From: Lonicera japonica
Taxonomy: Eukaryota; Streptophyta; Magnoliopsida; Dipsacales; Caprifoliaceae
Length of the DNA stretch: 64,000 nt
Assembly: GCA_021464415.1 (NCBI GenBank)
Contig: CM038467.1
Coordinates: forward strand, 14,897,411-14,961,410
Direction: 5' to 3'
Made by a program: the position numbers and the translations under genes. The notes below the pieces were generated by a model. The model was given only the letters and a program-made list of their open reading frames with translations, did not search any database and was not told where the DNA came from. Positions 25,740-38,574 of the stretch are shown here, piece by piece (positions within the stretch are counted from its first letter, which is position 1; every line of letters starts with the position of its first letter).

Positions 25740-26400
25740 TCATCATTCTTGTTAAGTCTTGCAAGTTCGATGAAATTGAATACTTAAAAACTTTCTAGCT
25801 ACATTACTTTTAATATAATATAGTTCCACAAAATAACCACTGTCATTTAAATTTTTTGTAAATTAAGACTTCAAGAGCTTCTTTAATCGTTGTGCAAATC
25901 CTACGTGTGAAAATATTTTGCAGTTCATATTTTATTGCAATATGAAAAAAATTTTCAATAGTCCATATTTTTTTTGTAAAATTTTAAATAAACCAATAAG
26001 ATAATTATACATATTAGATATCATTTTATGTAATTTTTAATTATTTTTTCTTGAATTTTTGTAATACATAATATTATAGCAACAATGGATCTTGATTTGT
26101 TGGTCTTGATGAGTAAATTAGATATATAATTTTTATTAAAAGTTATTATATTTTAAAGTTTTATAAAATAATTGAGGAGAGAAAAAGCTGACGTGGCATT
26201 ATAAATTTGAGGTGTATTTTACATAAATGCTAAATTTAAATTACTGAAATTCAAAAAATTTATAAATTTAGTATATTTTATATAAAACTTAAATAAACAT
26301 TACTGGTAGAAATGTTCTAAGAAGAACCGACATTAATTAATTAATTAATTGGCAGTTTTGATGTAAAAATGGAAGAATGAATCAGTTGTGTTTACTTATA
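25740..26400 (+). repeat. Decayed partial second copy of the LTR element's 3' half
   Basis: Short blocks appear in the same order as in the first copy: GTTCGATGAAATTGAATACT (compare 24120), TTTTTGTAAATTAAGACTTC (compare 24265), TAAAAGTTATTAT with ATAATTGAGGAGAG (compare 24945-24985), AACTTAAATAAACATTACTG (compare 25215), AAGAACCGAC (compare 25258), and GGCAGTTTTGATGTAAAAAT (compare 25323). The segments between them differ or are deleted. The two copies share the same 3' flank (ATGGAAGAATGA), so this is an old segmental duplication with many indels. Confidence 0.6.
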
Positions 26401-27161
26401 AAACTTCATCCAGATGGGGGCCGGGGTAAACTTAAGCTATTACAATACAATGGAGATCGAAGTGGGACCCATCACCCATCTAATTGTACAAATTAATTAA
26501 TGGAAATAGAATAGAAAAGAAAAGCTCGGTGGCATATGATTAATAATTAAAAAAAAACAATTAACCTAAAATTATCAAAAAAATCTATTAGTTTAGTGAC
26601 TCGGTCGGTGCTCATTAAGAGCATCCAAAAGATTACTCCTCGTATATGTATTATATATATATATATCGATCCTTTTACTTAATTAATGTATAAAATATTG
26701 AAGAGCCTGTTAATCAAACTGGGATGTTCTGGGAGTCTGGCTTTTGGCCTTATTTAATATCACAAGCACCTCTGGCGACTATCTTCAAGACTAAAGATAT
26801 GGAAAAATGATTTATTTATTTTTTTTAAGCGATTACATGTATACATGATAATCGATCATAGAAATATGGAAAAGATAAACGGAATTTAGGTATAAGGTAG
26901 ATTTTTAACGTGTTAACACCCCATATAAATGATATATAACATAACTAGATTTGTTAATGAAAAGTATAATAAGATTGTGAATTTTTTACTTAAAGATTAA
27001 GATAGCTTAATTAATTCAGATAATTTAAAAATTCTCCGTTCAAACATTCCATATTTAAAAGCCCGTCACATGTACTTAAGAAGAAAAAGATTGTGGGTCT
27101 CCTCAACCATTATTCATCATTTTAGTCACTTTTTCAATTTTGCAATCGAATCCATTACTCT

Positions 27162-27195
<34 letters not shown>

Positions 27196-29623
27196 GAGAT
27201 CGAGGAGAGAGGGAATAAATTATAGGTGAGAGAATTCTATCCTTCACAAATGTATGGCTTTAGAATTCTAGTTGAATTCTAAATTTAAGTATTTTATACT
27301 GTCCAAACAAGAGAATTAGAAAACTATGCCCCAATTCCAATTCTATCTCATGGAATTGGGGTATCCAAACACACCCTTAATGGCATAAAGGCAGAATTCC
27401 TATTCTTTAATTTAGTTTTTTACAGCCAATCAAGGGTAGCATAAAGTCCACTAAATTATTTGACCCATATATATATATAATATATATATTAGCTGTCTTT
27501 GATTCAGAATGCAAGTCTTTTTTTTTTTCCCCTTTTTCTCCACCGGGGCTGTCTTTTTTTCGTAGTGATTAGATTTGTGTCACTAATTAACCAGCTAATC
27601 AATTAAACACATTTATCAATAATAGTACGAGTCTAACCAAATAAAAAGAATTGGTATATGCAAAGAATATTATGGATTAGTTTTATATGATCGTAAACTT
27701 TTAAAAGATTGATATGGTTGTATAACTCTACTTAAAATACTATCATGATATCATACGACTAGAGATGGAAATTTTTGTTTTTGAATCTTATTTTTATCTG
27801 ATTAACTAGACACGATAAAAAAAAAACAAAGACACAAATATGATGAGACACGAGTCGTACGTGTTATTTTTAATTAACACAAATGCGACGTGTGTAAACA
27901 CAATACAACTTGATAGACATTATTATAATTTTTTAATCTTAATAAACATGTCCTAACATGAATAGAAAGGAAGCGACTAAACACAACGTGTTAATTTTGT
28001 TCCAAAATTTGGACATGATCATAACACTGCACAATATCATGTTAAAAAATTTAGGCACAAAAACGTCAAGAATACAAATTCTCGTGTCAATTTCGTTTCC
28101 TAATGTAATTTTTTATCATTATTAAAATTATCACCCTACATATGATATTACACTGCCAAATTAATATGTTATTCATAAAGGCGCACAAGTAATGTTCATA
28201 GCTAGCAGTAATCGGTTATCCAACATTATTCGTAGTCACTGTAAATTAAGATTGTTTTTAATATTATTTAAATTAATAAATTATGCGTGTATATAATATA
28301 TAATATAACTATAATTACTTCATTCAACAACACGTCCTTTTTATCTCTATCATGGTAGAAGCATAAATGGTAAAATAACCATTTTACCATCTGCAATGGA
28401 GATTGCCTAATAGGACTCATAATCCCTATTCCTAAAACATTGAGACAATTATTATTTTTATTTTAAAATAATGTATATATTCAAATGGTACAAATATTAT
28501 TACGTATGCACGAATAACTATTTTATTTAAAACTAGTAAATATACGAAAATGAATATGGCCAGCATCCCATTTGATTCTAACAAACCAGTGGGGAAAAAC
28601 GTGTCTCCCATTTGTTTAACACGAAATAGAAATAGAAATGAAAATTGAGCAGTGTTGTTGGATTACCCTTCCAATCCTCACGTACCATTTTTAAAATTTC
28701 TTATTGATTACTCAACGCGGTTGAACTAATAAGTTTTAACTTGTAGTACTCTTTCACAGTAACATTTTTGCCTGCTGTTTCTTCACTTCTTTCTTTAACG
28801 AAAGAAAATTAATTAATCAGTTGGCGTGCAAGTCAACAATTGCAATTAAGATAACAGTTAAAAATTCCTTCATTTTCTTGGTCCCAACCTCTGCTGATTC
28901 TTTATCCCTTTTTCTATAGCAAGTAGCCACCGGCTTATAATTTTGTACAATTTCAGGTGGGATTTAAACTATACAACCACTTGCCCCTACTATTATCAAA
29001 TATTAAATCTTATTTTCTATATTTTTTTATTTTTTTTTGTAACACTCGCTATTTCTAGCCTAGCATATACATAAAAAGCTGGTGAACAAAACGCATAAAA
29101 TTAGTTTACAACTAGAATCTGCCAAAAAAAATAGTTGAAATCATTTAATAATTTTTAGTTTCTTGTTTACCCTAAACAATTCTAGACGAGCACAGGCATA
29201 CGACATAGAAAACAGGCGGCACCTATATTTTGGTTAGAAAGTAAGTTTCATATAAGAATCAATCTTTCTCAATTCATTATAATCAATGAATAATCGCTAA
29301 ACTAATATATCACTTTCTAATTTCAGATACTTGTGTCCGTGTACAAGTACTCCGTTTATCCTTTATGTGCATAGCATTATCGGGTACAAAATGTGGCAGG
29401 GTGCACCTAAAGGTCAGTCTCAACTTCATGAGCTGCGCTCAAGAGAGAATAATACGAAACGAACCAAATAATTAATCATATATGATATCTAGATCAAACA
29501 AAATTACATACATAACTTTTCCCGACTATAGAAGGGAATGTCGCAGACATACCTAAAATCACATACATTCCCCTCGCGTTTAGTACAAGTGCGGGATGGC
29601 AAGGGTACACAATGCTTAAGCCG
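26401..29623. other. AT-rich intergenic sequence, 3.2 kb
   Basis: No gene was recognised. It contains an (AAT)n microsatellite at about 27163-27196 and AT-dinucleotide runs at 26650 and 27470. A phrase ending TATCCAAACACACCCTTA near 27363-27380 looks like one end of a Tourist- or hAT-type MITE, but I could not match a partner. The last ~200 bp are probably the 3' UTR of the DnaJ gene. Confidence 0.55.
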
Positions 29624-32600
29624 CTAATGCTTTTCTGTTGTAGTTTTGGGAGAATGAGGATAATGCTTTATTTGTTGTTTTTGTGGTGATGATGTACAAG
29701 CACGAGTCTTGCTCACCAAAGTAAAGATGAATGTCAAAATCAAAATAGTTGTAGAAATCATCATTGGAGAAATTGAACTGCTACTGTTGCTCCTCCAGAT
29801 TATGGGTGGCTCCATACTAACTGACGCAAACCTGTTTCCAGATTGCTTCCACCTGTGAAATTAGTAACAATATTTAGAAACGAATTTTAAGGCAAGGATG
29901 ACTAGTAAACTCGGCTCCGTTCGATAATAAGTTGGGAAATTATGGCAAAAATCAATTGATTTTTGTGAGAAGTTGAAAAATCAGTTGAGTGATGCGGTGA
30001 GATGTTCTCAATCTCATGTTTACTTTTATGAATAAATAGATCTTCTCCATCCTTCTTTATGTGAAGTGGAAAAAATTTAATCACCACTCCAGAATTTTTT
30101 TCCATAGAAAAAGCAAAAAAAAGTAAGAGACAACCTTATCGTATCACTCAACATTTTTTTGCCCCTATCACATCAATCAACTTATTTTCCAGCTTCTCAC
30201 AAAAATCAATTGTTTTCCTATCATTTATTCATTTTCCATTTTGTTATCAACAGAGCCTAAGAGAACCAAAGTTCCTTATTCATTAGGCATGAGATTCGGG
30301 ACAGTGTTTCCCATATCTCGCACATTATTGATAGTTATATTTAGTGTCATTCAAACAAATAATATCGCTTTCTCTGTTTTCGATTACCTGATTCAATGAA
30401 ATCAACAAATATTTAGACTAAAGAAATGGGTTAACAATAGTACAGAAATCCAACTACTGCTGTTCGTCACCCAAAAATTGGAATTGGACAATTGTAATCT
30501 TCTGGCCAAATTTAACCAGGTAGGAAAGAATCTAGAGTATATTCAGCTGAAATTATGATGAGTTAATAAAATAGCCTTCAATAGGCAGTTTTCCCAGATT
30601 CAGCACCCAAATTTGGCGAAATGTTCTAAACTAACAGCCAACAAGCCAAATGCATCTGGTCGAATACGTATTGGCTTTCAACTTGGGAGAACCAATTTAT
30701 ATTTATTTAGGCGAATGTAAATAATAATTAACAAAATCACAAATGTTGCTAAGTAGCAACACTCGGGGTCATAACAGTAAAGTCGAGCTAAAAATTATTG
30801 AAAGAGACCACAAATGAACACGAGGAATAAAGAAAGGGCCATGCACGCTTTTCTTTCAATAATAGGTACGAACATGTAAGGAAATTCTTTTTATGGAAAA
30901 AAGGAGGAAAAGTAAGTAAATTTCAAGAGTAAAAGAATCGCAACATGCATACCCAAATAAGTCATTGATTGAGTCCCACAAAGATGCCCCACGTTTGCTT
31001 CCATGACCTAAAAATGGTTTATTTCATTGTTATCAGTCACCTTTAACCGCCCCTGGAAAATATAACAGATAAGGAGGAAGAAGGGAGGGGGGAGGGAAGG
31101 GGCTTTTAAGGAAAAAAAACATTCAAATATACCTTCACTAAAGCATTCCTTTTTAAGGTCTAAAATAAGGCAATGTAGGAACTGAAATGAACGGAAAATA
31201 GTACCATTGGATGAAGCTGAATGGCCTTTGTGCGACACCCCAACAGAAGCCAACTTTTCAACCAGAATACGTTCTTCCTTACTGGTATTACCACAACATT
31301 AAGTCGGTTAACAGATTTTTACTATGTAGAATAGCAACCAATTGATATCAAACAATCCAGATGCATTTTTTTTGATACGAAACAGAAAATTATATTGCCA
31401 CTTAAGGAAAGAAAACAATATATATGCAATCAAGAAAATAAGCAGACTAGTGGAAGAGAATTCCACTAGACTGACAACCCCCGCCTTCTAGAAAGAGGCA
31501 TACTACACAGGACACAGAAGACACACTTAGCTAAATAAAAAATTATTAGGCTCCGTTTGATTGCAAGGTGGAAAAGGAAAATAAATTGAGTTAGTTTTGG
31601 TGAAAAGATGGAAAATAAGTTGAGTGATAGATGTGATATTCCCTTGATTTTTAAGTTTTTCCATGAAGAAATTTTCTTTGCTTGGTGGTGAGTAAAAATT
31701 TTCCACCAAAAATATTGAAGGATGGATGATATATACTCATAAAATGAGTAACATGTCTCACCTTATTGTTTATCTTTTCACACAAACTAACTAAAATTAT
31801 TTTCCTTTTCCATCTTTGCAATCAAACGGAGCCTTACAATCAATACTAAACAGAAAGCATTATGAGCTATCTAAAACGCCAAACGCCCTGCATTTAGTTT
31901 CAGTTTATATGATCCCTCCTGCAACAATAAAATGAATTGAAGAAACTAAACCAGCTCAACCTAAATTGATCTTTAATAGTTACAGTAAATCGGTCTTTCT
32001 GAAAGTAATTGGTCATTTTTCAGCAAGTAGGCTACTGTCCTGCAAAGTAAATCATTAGGATATAACCATTTTGTGGTAAATCTGCACCTTCTGTGTCAAT
32101 GTGTAGCCAATAAAATCAAGTAAATAAAGTTGTCTGAATTGAAGCACGTACGGGAATAATGGAGAAAGTTATTTGGCCATCAACCATATGTGCTCACTTA
32201 TGCAAAAAAGGAAGCAAACTTAATTCTGAACTAGAGATTTTAATTTGACTCAGTAATGCAACTTTCTTGTGACAGTAAATGGTTTTATACAAAACAAAAA
32301 ATATGGATAGACATGGACACAGATTCAACATTTTTCTGGGATGCTAGCTTTTTACAAAACAAACAGAAACGAAAGCCTTGGAGGCATGAAGCAAACTTGG
32401 TTTTTCAATCTTTGAGAAAACTGTATGTCGAAATGTAAAAGGATCGAACCTGATATTTTTTGGGATCCGAACATTCACAGTAAAATAATGATCGCCTCGT
32501 TTAGACAGTTTATTGGTGTTTGGAACTCCCATCCGTGACAATTTTACTGTATCCCCAGGTTGAATCCCAGAATGAATCTGAAGATCTCTCAAACCCTCGA

Positions 32601-33978
32601 CAGTTTCCACCTGAAATAGTGATGTATTTTTAACCAAACAATGTAAATGATACCGTAACTCCCATGTAATATGCTCAAAGTAAGCCATACTGTAAATTTT
32701 TAATGTTAAATCCTCACGAGTAAAAACTGATTAACTAGCAGAATCATGATTTTGCCAGTAATAATTAGAGAACTCATCATTGGACAAGAAATTACACAAA
32801 TAATTGATCCTCAACAAAAGATGGTAAAGTTGCAGAGCAGCAACAAATTGCTGGTAAATAACAATATGGTTATAGCTATTAGCACTCCAAATTGGTTTCT
32901 AGCAATCTAATATGATCTTCAACACGAAGCATACAATTAAAGAAAAAAAGACTTAGACCTTTCTTTTTAAAGAAAAAAAAGCATACAATTATCAAAGCTT
33001 TAACACGAAGGTCCGCAAAAAATTATGTGGCAGGGGTGTGTTCCACAGAAAAAAATGCAAAAATTCAGCTGTGTAAAGTAATTACCTTAACAACAGTCCC
33101 TAGTATTGCCTCTGTATAATCAACAGTAATCTTTGAGTAGAGATTAAGACCCTTCCTCTGTATTCCTTGTTTTCCTTCAACGTGGACGACTAAATATAGA
33201 TCACCAGCAATGCGCCTGTATTTGAAACCGGAGCAGAATCATAAACTTTTTTTATATGTACTCATAATAATCATGTTTCCTGTACTATGAGTCTATGACT
33301 CAATAAATTGAGCATACTAAATATATATATATATATAAACATCTTAGAAGGGGGTAGAACACATTGGGAAGATAATACTTGAAACTCCATAATTTTCCTC
33401 CATAAAATGTGATGGGTACAAGAGCTGAAGAGCTTAAATACTCCTTTTAATCAGGAAAATCAACAATCTCCTCACCAAAATGAGCTTACCAGATCTAAAA
33501 ATATCAAATAGGTCCCTGACATTCCAAGTTTCCAACTGACCAAAAACTACCTAATAAAAGACGTGTCCTTGCCAAACTTTTCTAATGGTCCAAAACTAAA
33601 TTCCATGCACTACTAAATTAAGATAAATTTTGTGTGTGTGTGGGGGGGGGGGGGGGGGGGGGGAGGGAGGGAGGAACAGAGGGGGAGAGAGGGAGAGTAT
33701 TAACATTTGATAAGCAAATGGTTTATCTAAATCCGAATCAAGACATGGGTATTGACAAAACCCCAAATATCAACGAATAAATAACACTTTTATCTTTTAT
33801 CCGTTATATCACCAATTTAGCTATCATTCAAATTTCAGAGCTATTGTACCACAACCAAAACCCGTAAAAGAATCTAAATAGCAATCTTCTGCTTAAAGTG
33901 CCACAACTTAGTGGGACCAAAGTCAAGGGAAGCCACTTTGTTCATGTAACGCCAGAGGTTATGTCTATATAGTTATCC

Positions 33979-34028
<50 letters not shown>

Positions 34029-37000
34029 CGAGCCCTTTATAGGGTCAACACTAAGTAGTAAACATCTCTGGAAGGCATTCTCAAGTTAACTGCACACCTT
34101 TTTGCATCAAGGTTTCCCTCTCCTCGAACTTGCATTGTGGCTCCGTCGTTAACACCAGGTGGAATTATCACATTGATACTTCGCTTGGACTGCACTTTAC
34201 CTTGGCCACCACATGTTCGACAATGGTTGGTGATTATCTTTCCATCACCACCACATTTTGAGCAAGTTGAAACCTACAAATAACAACAGATGGCAAGTGA
34301 ATGTTAAAAATGAAGGTTAACAAAGCAATTTTCATTTGTTAATTAAACATATATCTACCAATCTTGCACCTAGTTTTGTACTTTGGCTTAAAGAAAAAAT
34401 TAGACACTAAAGAAGCAATATCGTAAATTATATTGACATATACATTGCAAGATTTTAAATATTTATAGCCAGTGTTGTAAATCCTAGGAGGTACCAAGGT
34501 AAGAATCTCATTTCACCATTTTTCATCTCAGATATTCCTTCACATCTTCCATCAAGTACTTTGTATATCTTTAAGTTCTTCCTCTCTTTCTCAACTTTTA
34601 TTTCTCAATAGTGGTAATGAAGGAAACACAATCAGTAATGCAACGGAAACAAAATAAAAAAAAAATGGATAGGAAGTAGATGCTTGAGGATTAGCTAGGT
34701 GTGTCCCAGTGCATGAGTGATGCAGGGTCTAAATGTACCCTTGAGGATTGGCTAGGTGCTTGAAGAGGCATAGATTCCCCGAGCCTTCCTAGAAAAGAGA
34801 AGGATTGCATGATTGTCTCTCCCTAATGTTAGACTTCTATTTTTCTTTTCCTCCCTGAGTCTCTGTCCTTCAGAACTTTCTCTCTCTCTCTCTCTCATAT
34901 ATTCTACATCAATGGGCCCATTCAGTTCGATCATGGTTATTTGATATTATTAATACAAAGAAGTTCCAAAAAAAATCCCAACACTCCTGTAAACAGTAAA
35001 TATTATTTCTAGAAATCCCAGAATCAACAAGTGCCATCTTCATAACACTTACAATAGAAATGCAAATAAGCACCATGTCTTTTAGGGAATTAGCATTTCA
35101 AGAAAAAAAACAACGTAACAACAGAAAAGCGACAGCACTTTTACCATAAGTGATGAGCCAACTATAGTCTTCTGTAAAAGAAATCTATACAGCTGACTAA
35201 CTTTCAATTATCAGGCAACCCTAAAGTAAATATGGTGTCAAATTACCTGAGACATTATTCCAAATGGTGTTCTCTGAGTTTTCATCATCCCTCCTCTACC
35301 CCCACAGTCAGTACATACTTTTATGCAATTGCTAGATTCTGCGCCTGTTCCATCACATTTATCACATGTCTCATAGCAAGAAACTTCAATATCCTTCTCT
35401 CCTCCAAAAATTGATTCTTCAAAGCTCAAAAACAGGTCATGCCTACAATATGACTGTGTTTTATAACACTTAAAATTTGAGGTGACTAAAAAACTAAAAG
35501 ATACACATACGAAAAAAGTGTTAGGTGGAGTTCATGAGTAGGCAAAGTAGAACTAGATGCTAGAATATGATATAACATGTTAAATATGAAGTGTACAATA
35601 TGATATATATATATACACACAACAGATTAGGTACCTTTACTCAGTTTAGTGTGATTCGAGACCCTTGTCTCGTTTAATGCAAAATCTTTTCACTTTTCTT
35701 CTTTTTCCTTTTTCTAAGACATCTCACAAGTAAAACGACGAATTCCTGAGAGGTAAATGCCTTGTACGCTTCATGGTGTACATGTCACTGAGTTGGCATA
35801 GACTTGCTGAAAACTAATGAGGCACAAGTCTCAGATCAAAACTCACTGCCTCAACTCAAGGCGTAGGCATCAGGTGCCTTTTAACACATGGGTCTTACTT
35901 TTAACATTATAAACTTTCTTTTTGTCACTTATAGTAATTGTATTCTTTTTCCACAATAACAATGCAATTACACCTCAAGATAACAAAAAAGTCAGATTAG
36001 TATCTGAGAGCTTTCAAGAAGTGTTGGTCTGTGTGCAAAACAAAAATTATAAATTTGACTACGGACAGCCACAAAGAAGTGAGGGGAAGTGTCAAAAGCG
36101 TCCGTAGAACTATGGGGATTCGACGCATATCCATACGGACATGCCAGCTTCTTAGAAGTATCTATACTTCCTAGATGACCGCATGGTGTTTATGTTGAGC
36201 CAGTGGTGATAGATTGGTGGAAATCATATTTCACTGATTTAGAATTGGTTAGAACTTAGAATTGCATATTGCTTTTTCTCAATTCACCAAATACACATTG
36301 ATATCTAAGAAAAAGGATACAAATGTACTAATGTTCTCAAAGCAGACAATGATAACCCTGAGAGTAAATTACCGAATATCAAGACCCTGGCTGCCTTTGT
36401 TTCTCGAATTCAAGTTAATGCCACCATGTTCACCCCTTCCTCCAAAGAAGCCACTTGAATCACCAAAAAATGCTTCAAAGACTTCGAATGGATCTACCTA
36501 ATGAAATTAAATAATCTTTTGGTCAATAAGGCATGTATGAATAATTGTGCGCTGGCAAGCATTTAATATAAGCCGACAACTCAAATCACTAGAGAACACT
36601 AGTTGTGTAAACCAAAATACATATAAGAAGAATAAAATGCATATAAGACGTAAACTGACAAACACAAAGTTATGCTCATTTACTTGTGGAAAGCACCAGT
36701 GTTGGATAGTCTTACCCCTTGAGGACCACCAGCTGAGCCATCATATTCTTCTTGCAAACCTGCCTCACCAAAGCGATCATATAAAGATCTTTTCTCATCA
36801 TCTGATAGAACCTACACAGATGCTCCATTACCACGAGAAAAGAAAGAAAAAGAGAAAGAGCAACCAGTGAACCACACAATGCAAAATGCAATGTGCAGTG
36901 TGCCTACAATTAAGCCTAACTGCCTAAGGTTATGATCATAAACGTGCAAGACCAAAGGTCTTCAGATGAAACAAGAAATACTACACAGTGCATGCTTAAG

Positions 37001-38574
37001 AAAAGATAGTGCGTAAATGACGAAACGGCAGGCTCAGGACTTAGTGGTGTATGGAATGTACAGAACAAAAATCAGTGTGGATGGGTGTGGTGGATATTAG
37101 CCTACTAGGGGAAGGTGGGGACGAAAACCTCCATTGGAGTAGGTGCCTACCTCATATGCAGCACTGATCTCTTTGAACTTCTCTTCTGCCCCGGGAGCCT
37201 TACTCATATCTGGATGGTACTGTTACAAAACATGATACAGTAATATACATAACTCAAGAATCAAGAGAAACAAATGTGCCTAATACCCAATTGCAGATAT
37301 TCAGAATCGCTGCTGAAAAAAAAAATACACAGTATCGTATCAATAACTTTCCATAACACAAATACATGATCCGCTTTGAATATAAAAGTGCCAAAACAGC
37401 ATATTTCCTAGAGCCATTGCCAAACAATATTGACTTTCACCAGAGATTGTAATAGAAAAAGATATCAACTTCATTATGGAGTTAAATAACAGCAAAATTC
37501 CGAGGAAAAAAAACACCATGAAGATTGGTTTTATACCAGTAAATAAACAAAAGTAGCCGGAGGAAGTCTGGCAGGTCTTGAGGTATTGCCACATAACTCC
37601 TAAGGGCCACGAAATAAAGGTGGTAACGACTGCCACAAGTAAAACAGGGTGTGTTTATCATTGACTGATAAATAACTGTGATATCCCTTCACTATTCTGC
37701 CAGTTAAGGTAATGACATCGATTGAAACAAAGTGAAACCATATATTCCCACCCAAAAAAAAAATGTATTGAGTAACAATTTTGTGTCACAAATTGTTGAC
37801 TGTAAAGGGAACAGACTCGCTATATATTTTAAATAGTTCCTTGCTATACTAATGTCTTATGAGTGAGCATATCTGCATACATACACATACCGCCGTTAGT
37901 ACTAGATAATGTGGCAGATGCGATGCCTATGCAACTATTTAGTAATTCTGCATTTTCAAATAGCTTTAATAAAGTTCAGTTTGTTTCTGATAATATATAT
38001 ATATATATATATATTGGTAATAACATATGTTCTTTACTCATGAGTTTGAGTCCCATTTATGCATCACTTTACTGTAGTTTTCATATTGTGAAGCGTAATT
38101 TCGTTATTTAGTTTTTATTTTGTTTTATTTGAATCTTAAAAATGTATTAAGGGATAAAAATTGTATTGCTGAGATTTACTATTTTGATCGTTCCTTTGGC
38201 ACGGTTACATCCCAGTAGGTATATAGAGAGAAGAGGGAAACCTTGCGAGCAAGATTACGGTAAGAGGCCTTGATCTCCTGCAAGGTAGCACTTCTACTGA
38301 CATTCAGAACGGAGTAGTAATCAGAACCACCGCGAGATGTCGACGCCCGAGCGATTATGGTACATCGACGGCGACGATTCTTCAAATACAAGAAATTATA
38401 ATTTGGGTTTCTGCAGAAGCACTTGAGTGTTGGAGATACGGAATTCGAGAATCCCAATGTCTTGACGGAACAACAAGTGGAAAAACTGGTGATGGGAGGG
38501 AACAAAGAAAGATTTATGGTAGAGTTCTTCAAATTGATGCAGCTACAGTAATTAATAACGTGGGTGATTGGCAT
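29624..38574 (-). CDS. DJA4: Plastid-type DnaJ/Hsp40 co-chaperone (DJA class), 11 exons
   Basis: Minus-strand exons in order: 38242-38574, 37151-37219, 36716-36811, 36373-36497, 35247-35442, 34098-34273, 33086-33215, 32450-32610, 31205-31281, 30953-31007, 29624-29852. All have GT..AG borders and consistent phase: 1647 bp, 548 residues. An ~80-residue basic, Ser-rich N-terminus looks like a chloroplast transit peptide. The J domain ([17 protein letters not shown].., HPD split over exons 1/2) follows. Next come a G/F-rich linker, a zinc-binding domain with four CxxCxGxG repeats ([32 protein letters not shown]) and the substrate-binding C-terminal domain. Such proteins deliver clients to plastid Hsp70; the related DJA5/DJA6 supply iron to plastid Fe-S assembly. 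The last exon adds a hydrophobic segment ([17 protein letters not shown]) near the C-terminus, a possible membrane anchor. The specific DJA4 (At3g17830) assignment rests on remembered synteny. Confidence 0.93.
29913..30257. mobile_element. Tourist-like MITE in the last DnaJ intron
   Basis: The left end GGCTCCGTTCGATAATAAGT pairs with an inverted right end reading GGCTCTGTTGATAACAAAAT on the other strand. Interior phrases (CAATTGATTTTTGTGAGAAG) are also inverted-repeated. The right flank is TAA, but the left flank is CTC, so the 3-bp duplication is not preserved. It belongs to the same family as the elements at 31549 and 52756. Confidence 0.7.
31549..31834. mobile_element. Tourist-like MITE in a DnaJ intron, 286 bp, TTA duplication
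   Basis: The left end GGCTCCGTTTGATTGCAA is perfectly inverted at the right end (TTGCAATCAAACGGAGCC). TTA flanks both sides (31546-31548 and 31835-31837), which fits PIF/Harbinger-type insertion. The interior GATGGAAAATAAGTTGAG is shared with the element at 52756. It lies in the intron between exons 32450-32610 and 31205-31281. Confidence 0.88.
33642..33663. repeat. Poly-G run, 22 nt, in a DnaJ intron
   Basis: An uninterrupted run of 22 G follows a short GT repeat and precedes GGGA repeats. On the transcribed (minus) sense it is poly-C. Runs of this length are rare in plant DNA and error-prone in sequencing, so the true length is uncertain. Confidence 0.8.
33980..34027. repeat. Poly-C run, 48 nt, in the same DnaJ intron
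   Basis: An uninterrupted run of 48 C begins about 70 nt inside the intron from the donor of exon 34098-34273. In the pre-mRNA it is poly-G and could form G-quadruplexes or pair with the poly-C made by the tract at 33642. The length should be treated as approximate. Confidence 0.8.

Noticed and set aside
27210..27395. Sequence ending GGGGTATCCAAACACACCCTTA, like a MITE end
   Set aside because: No matching inverted left end or target duplication was found.
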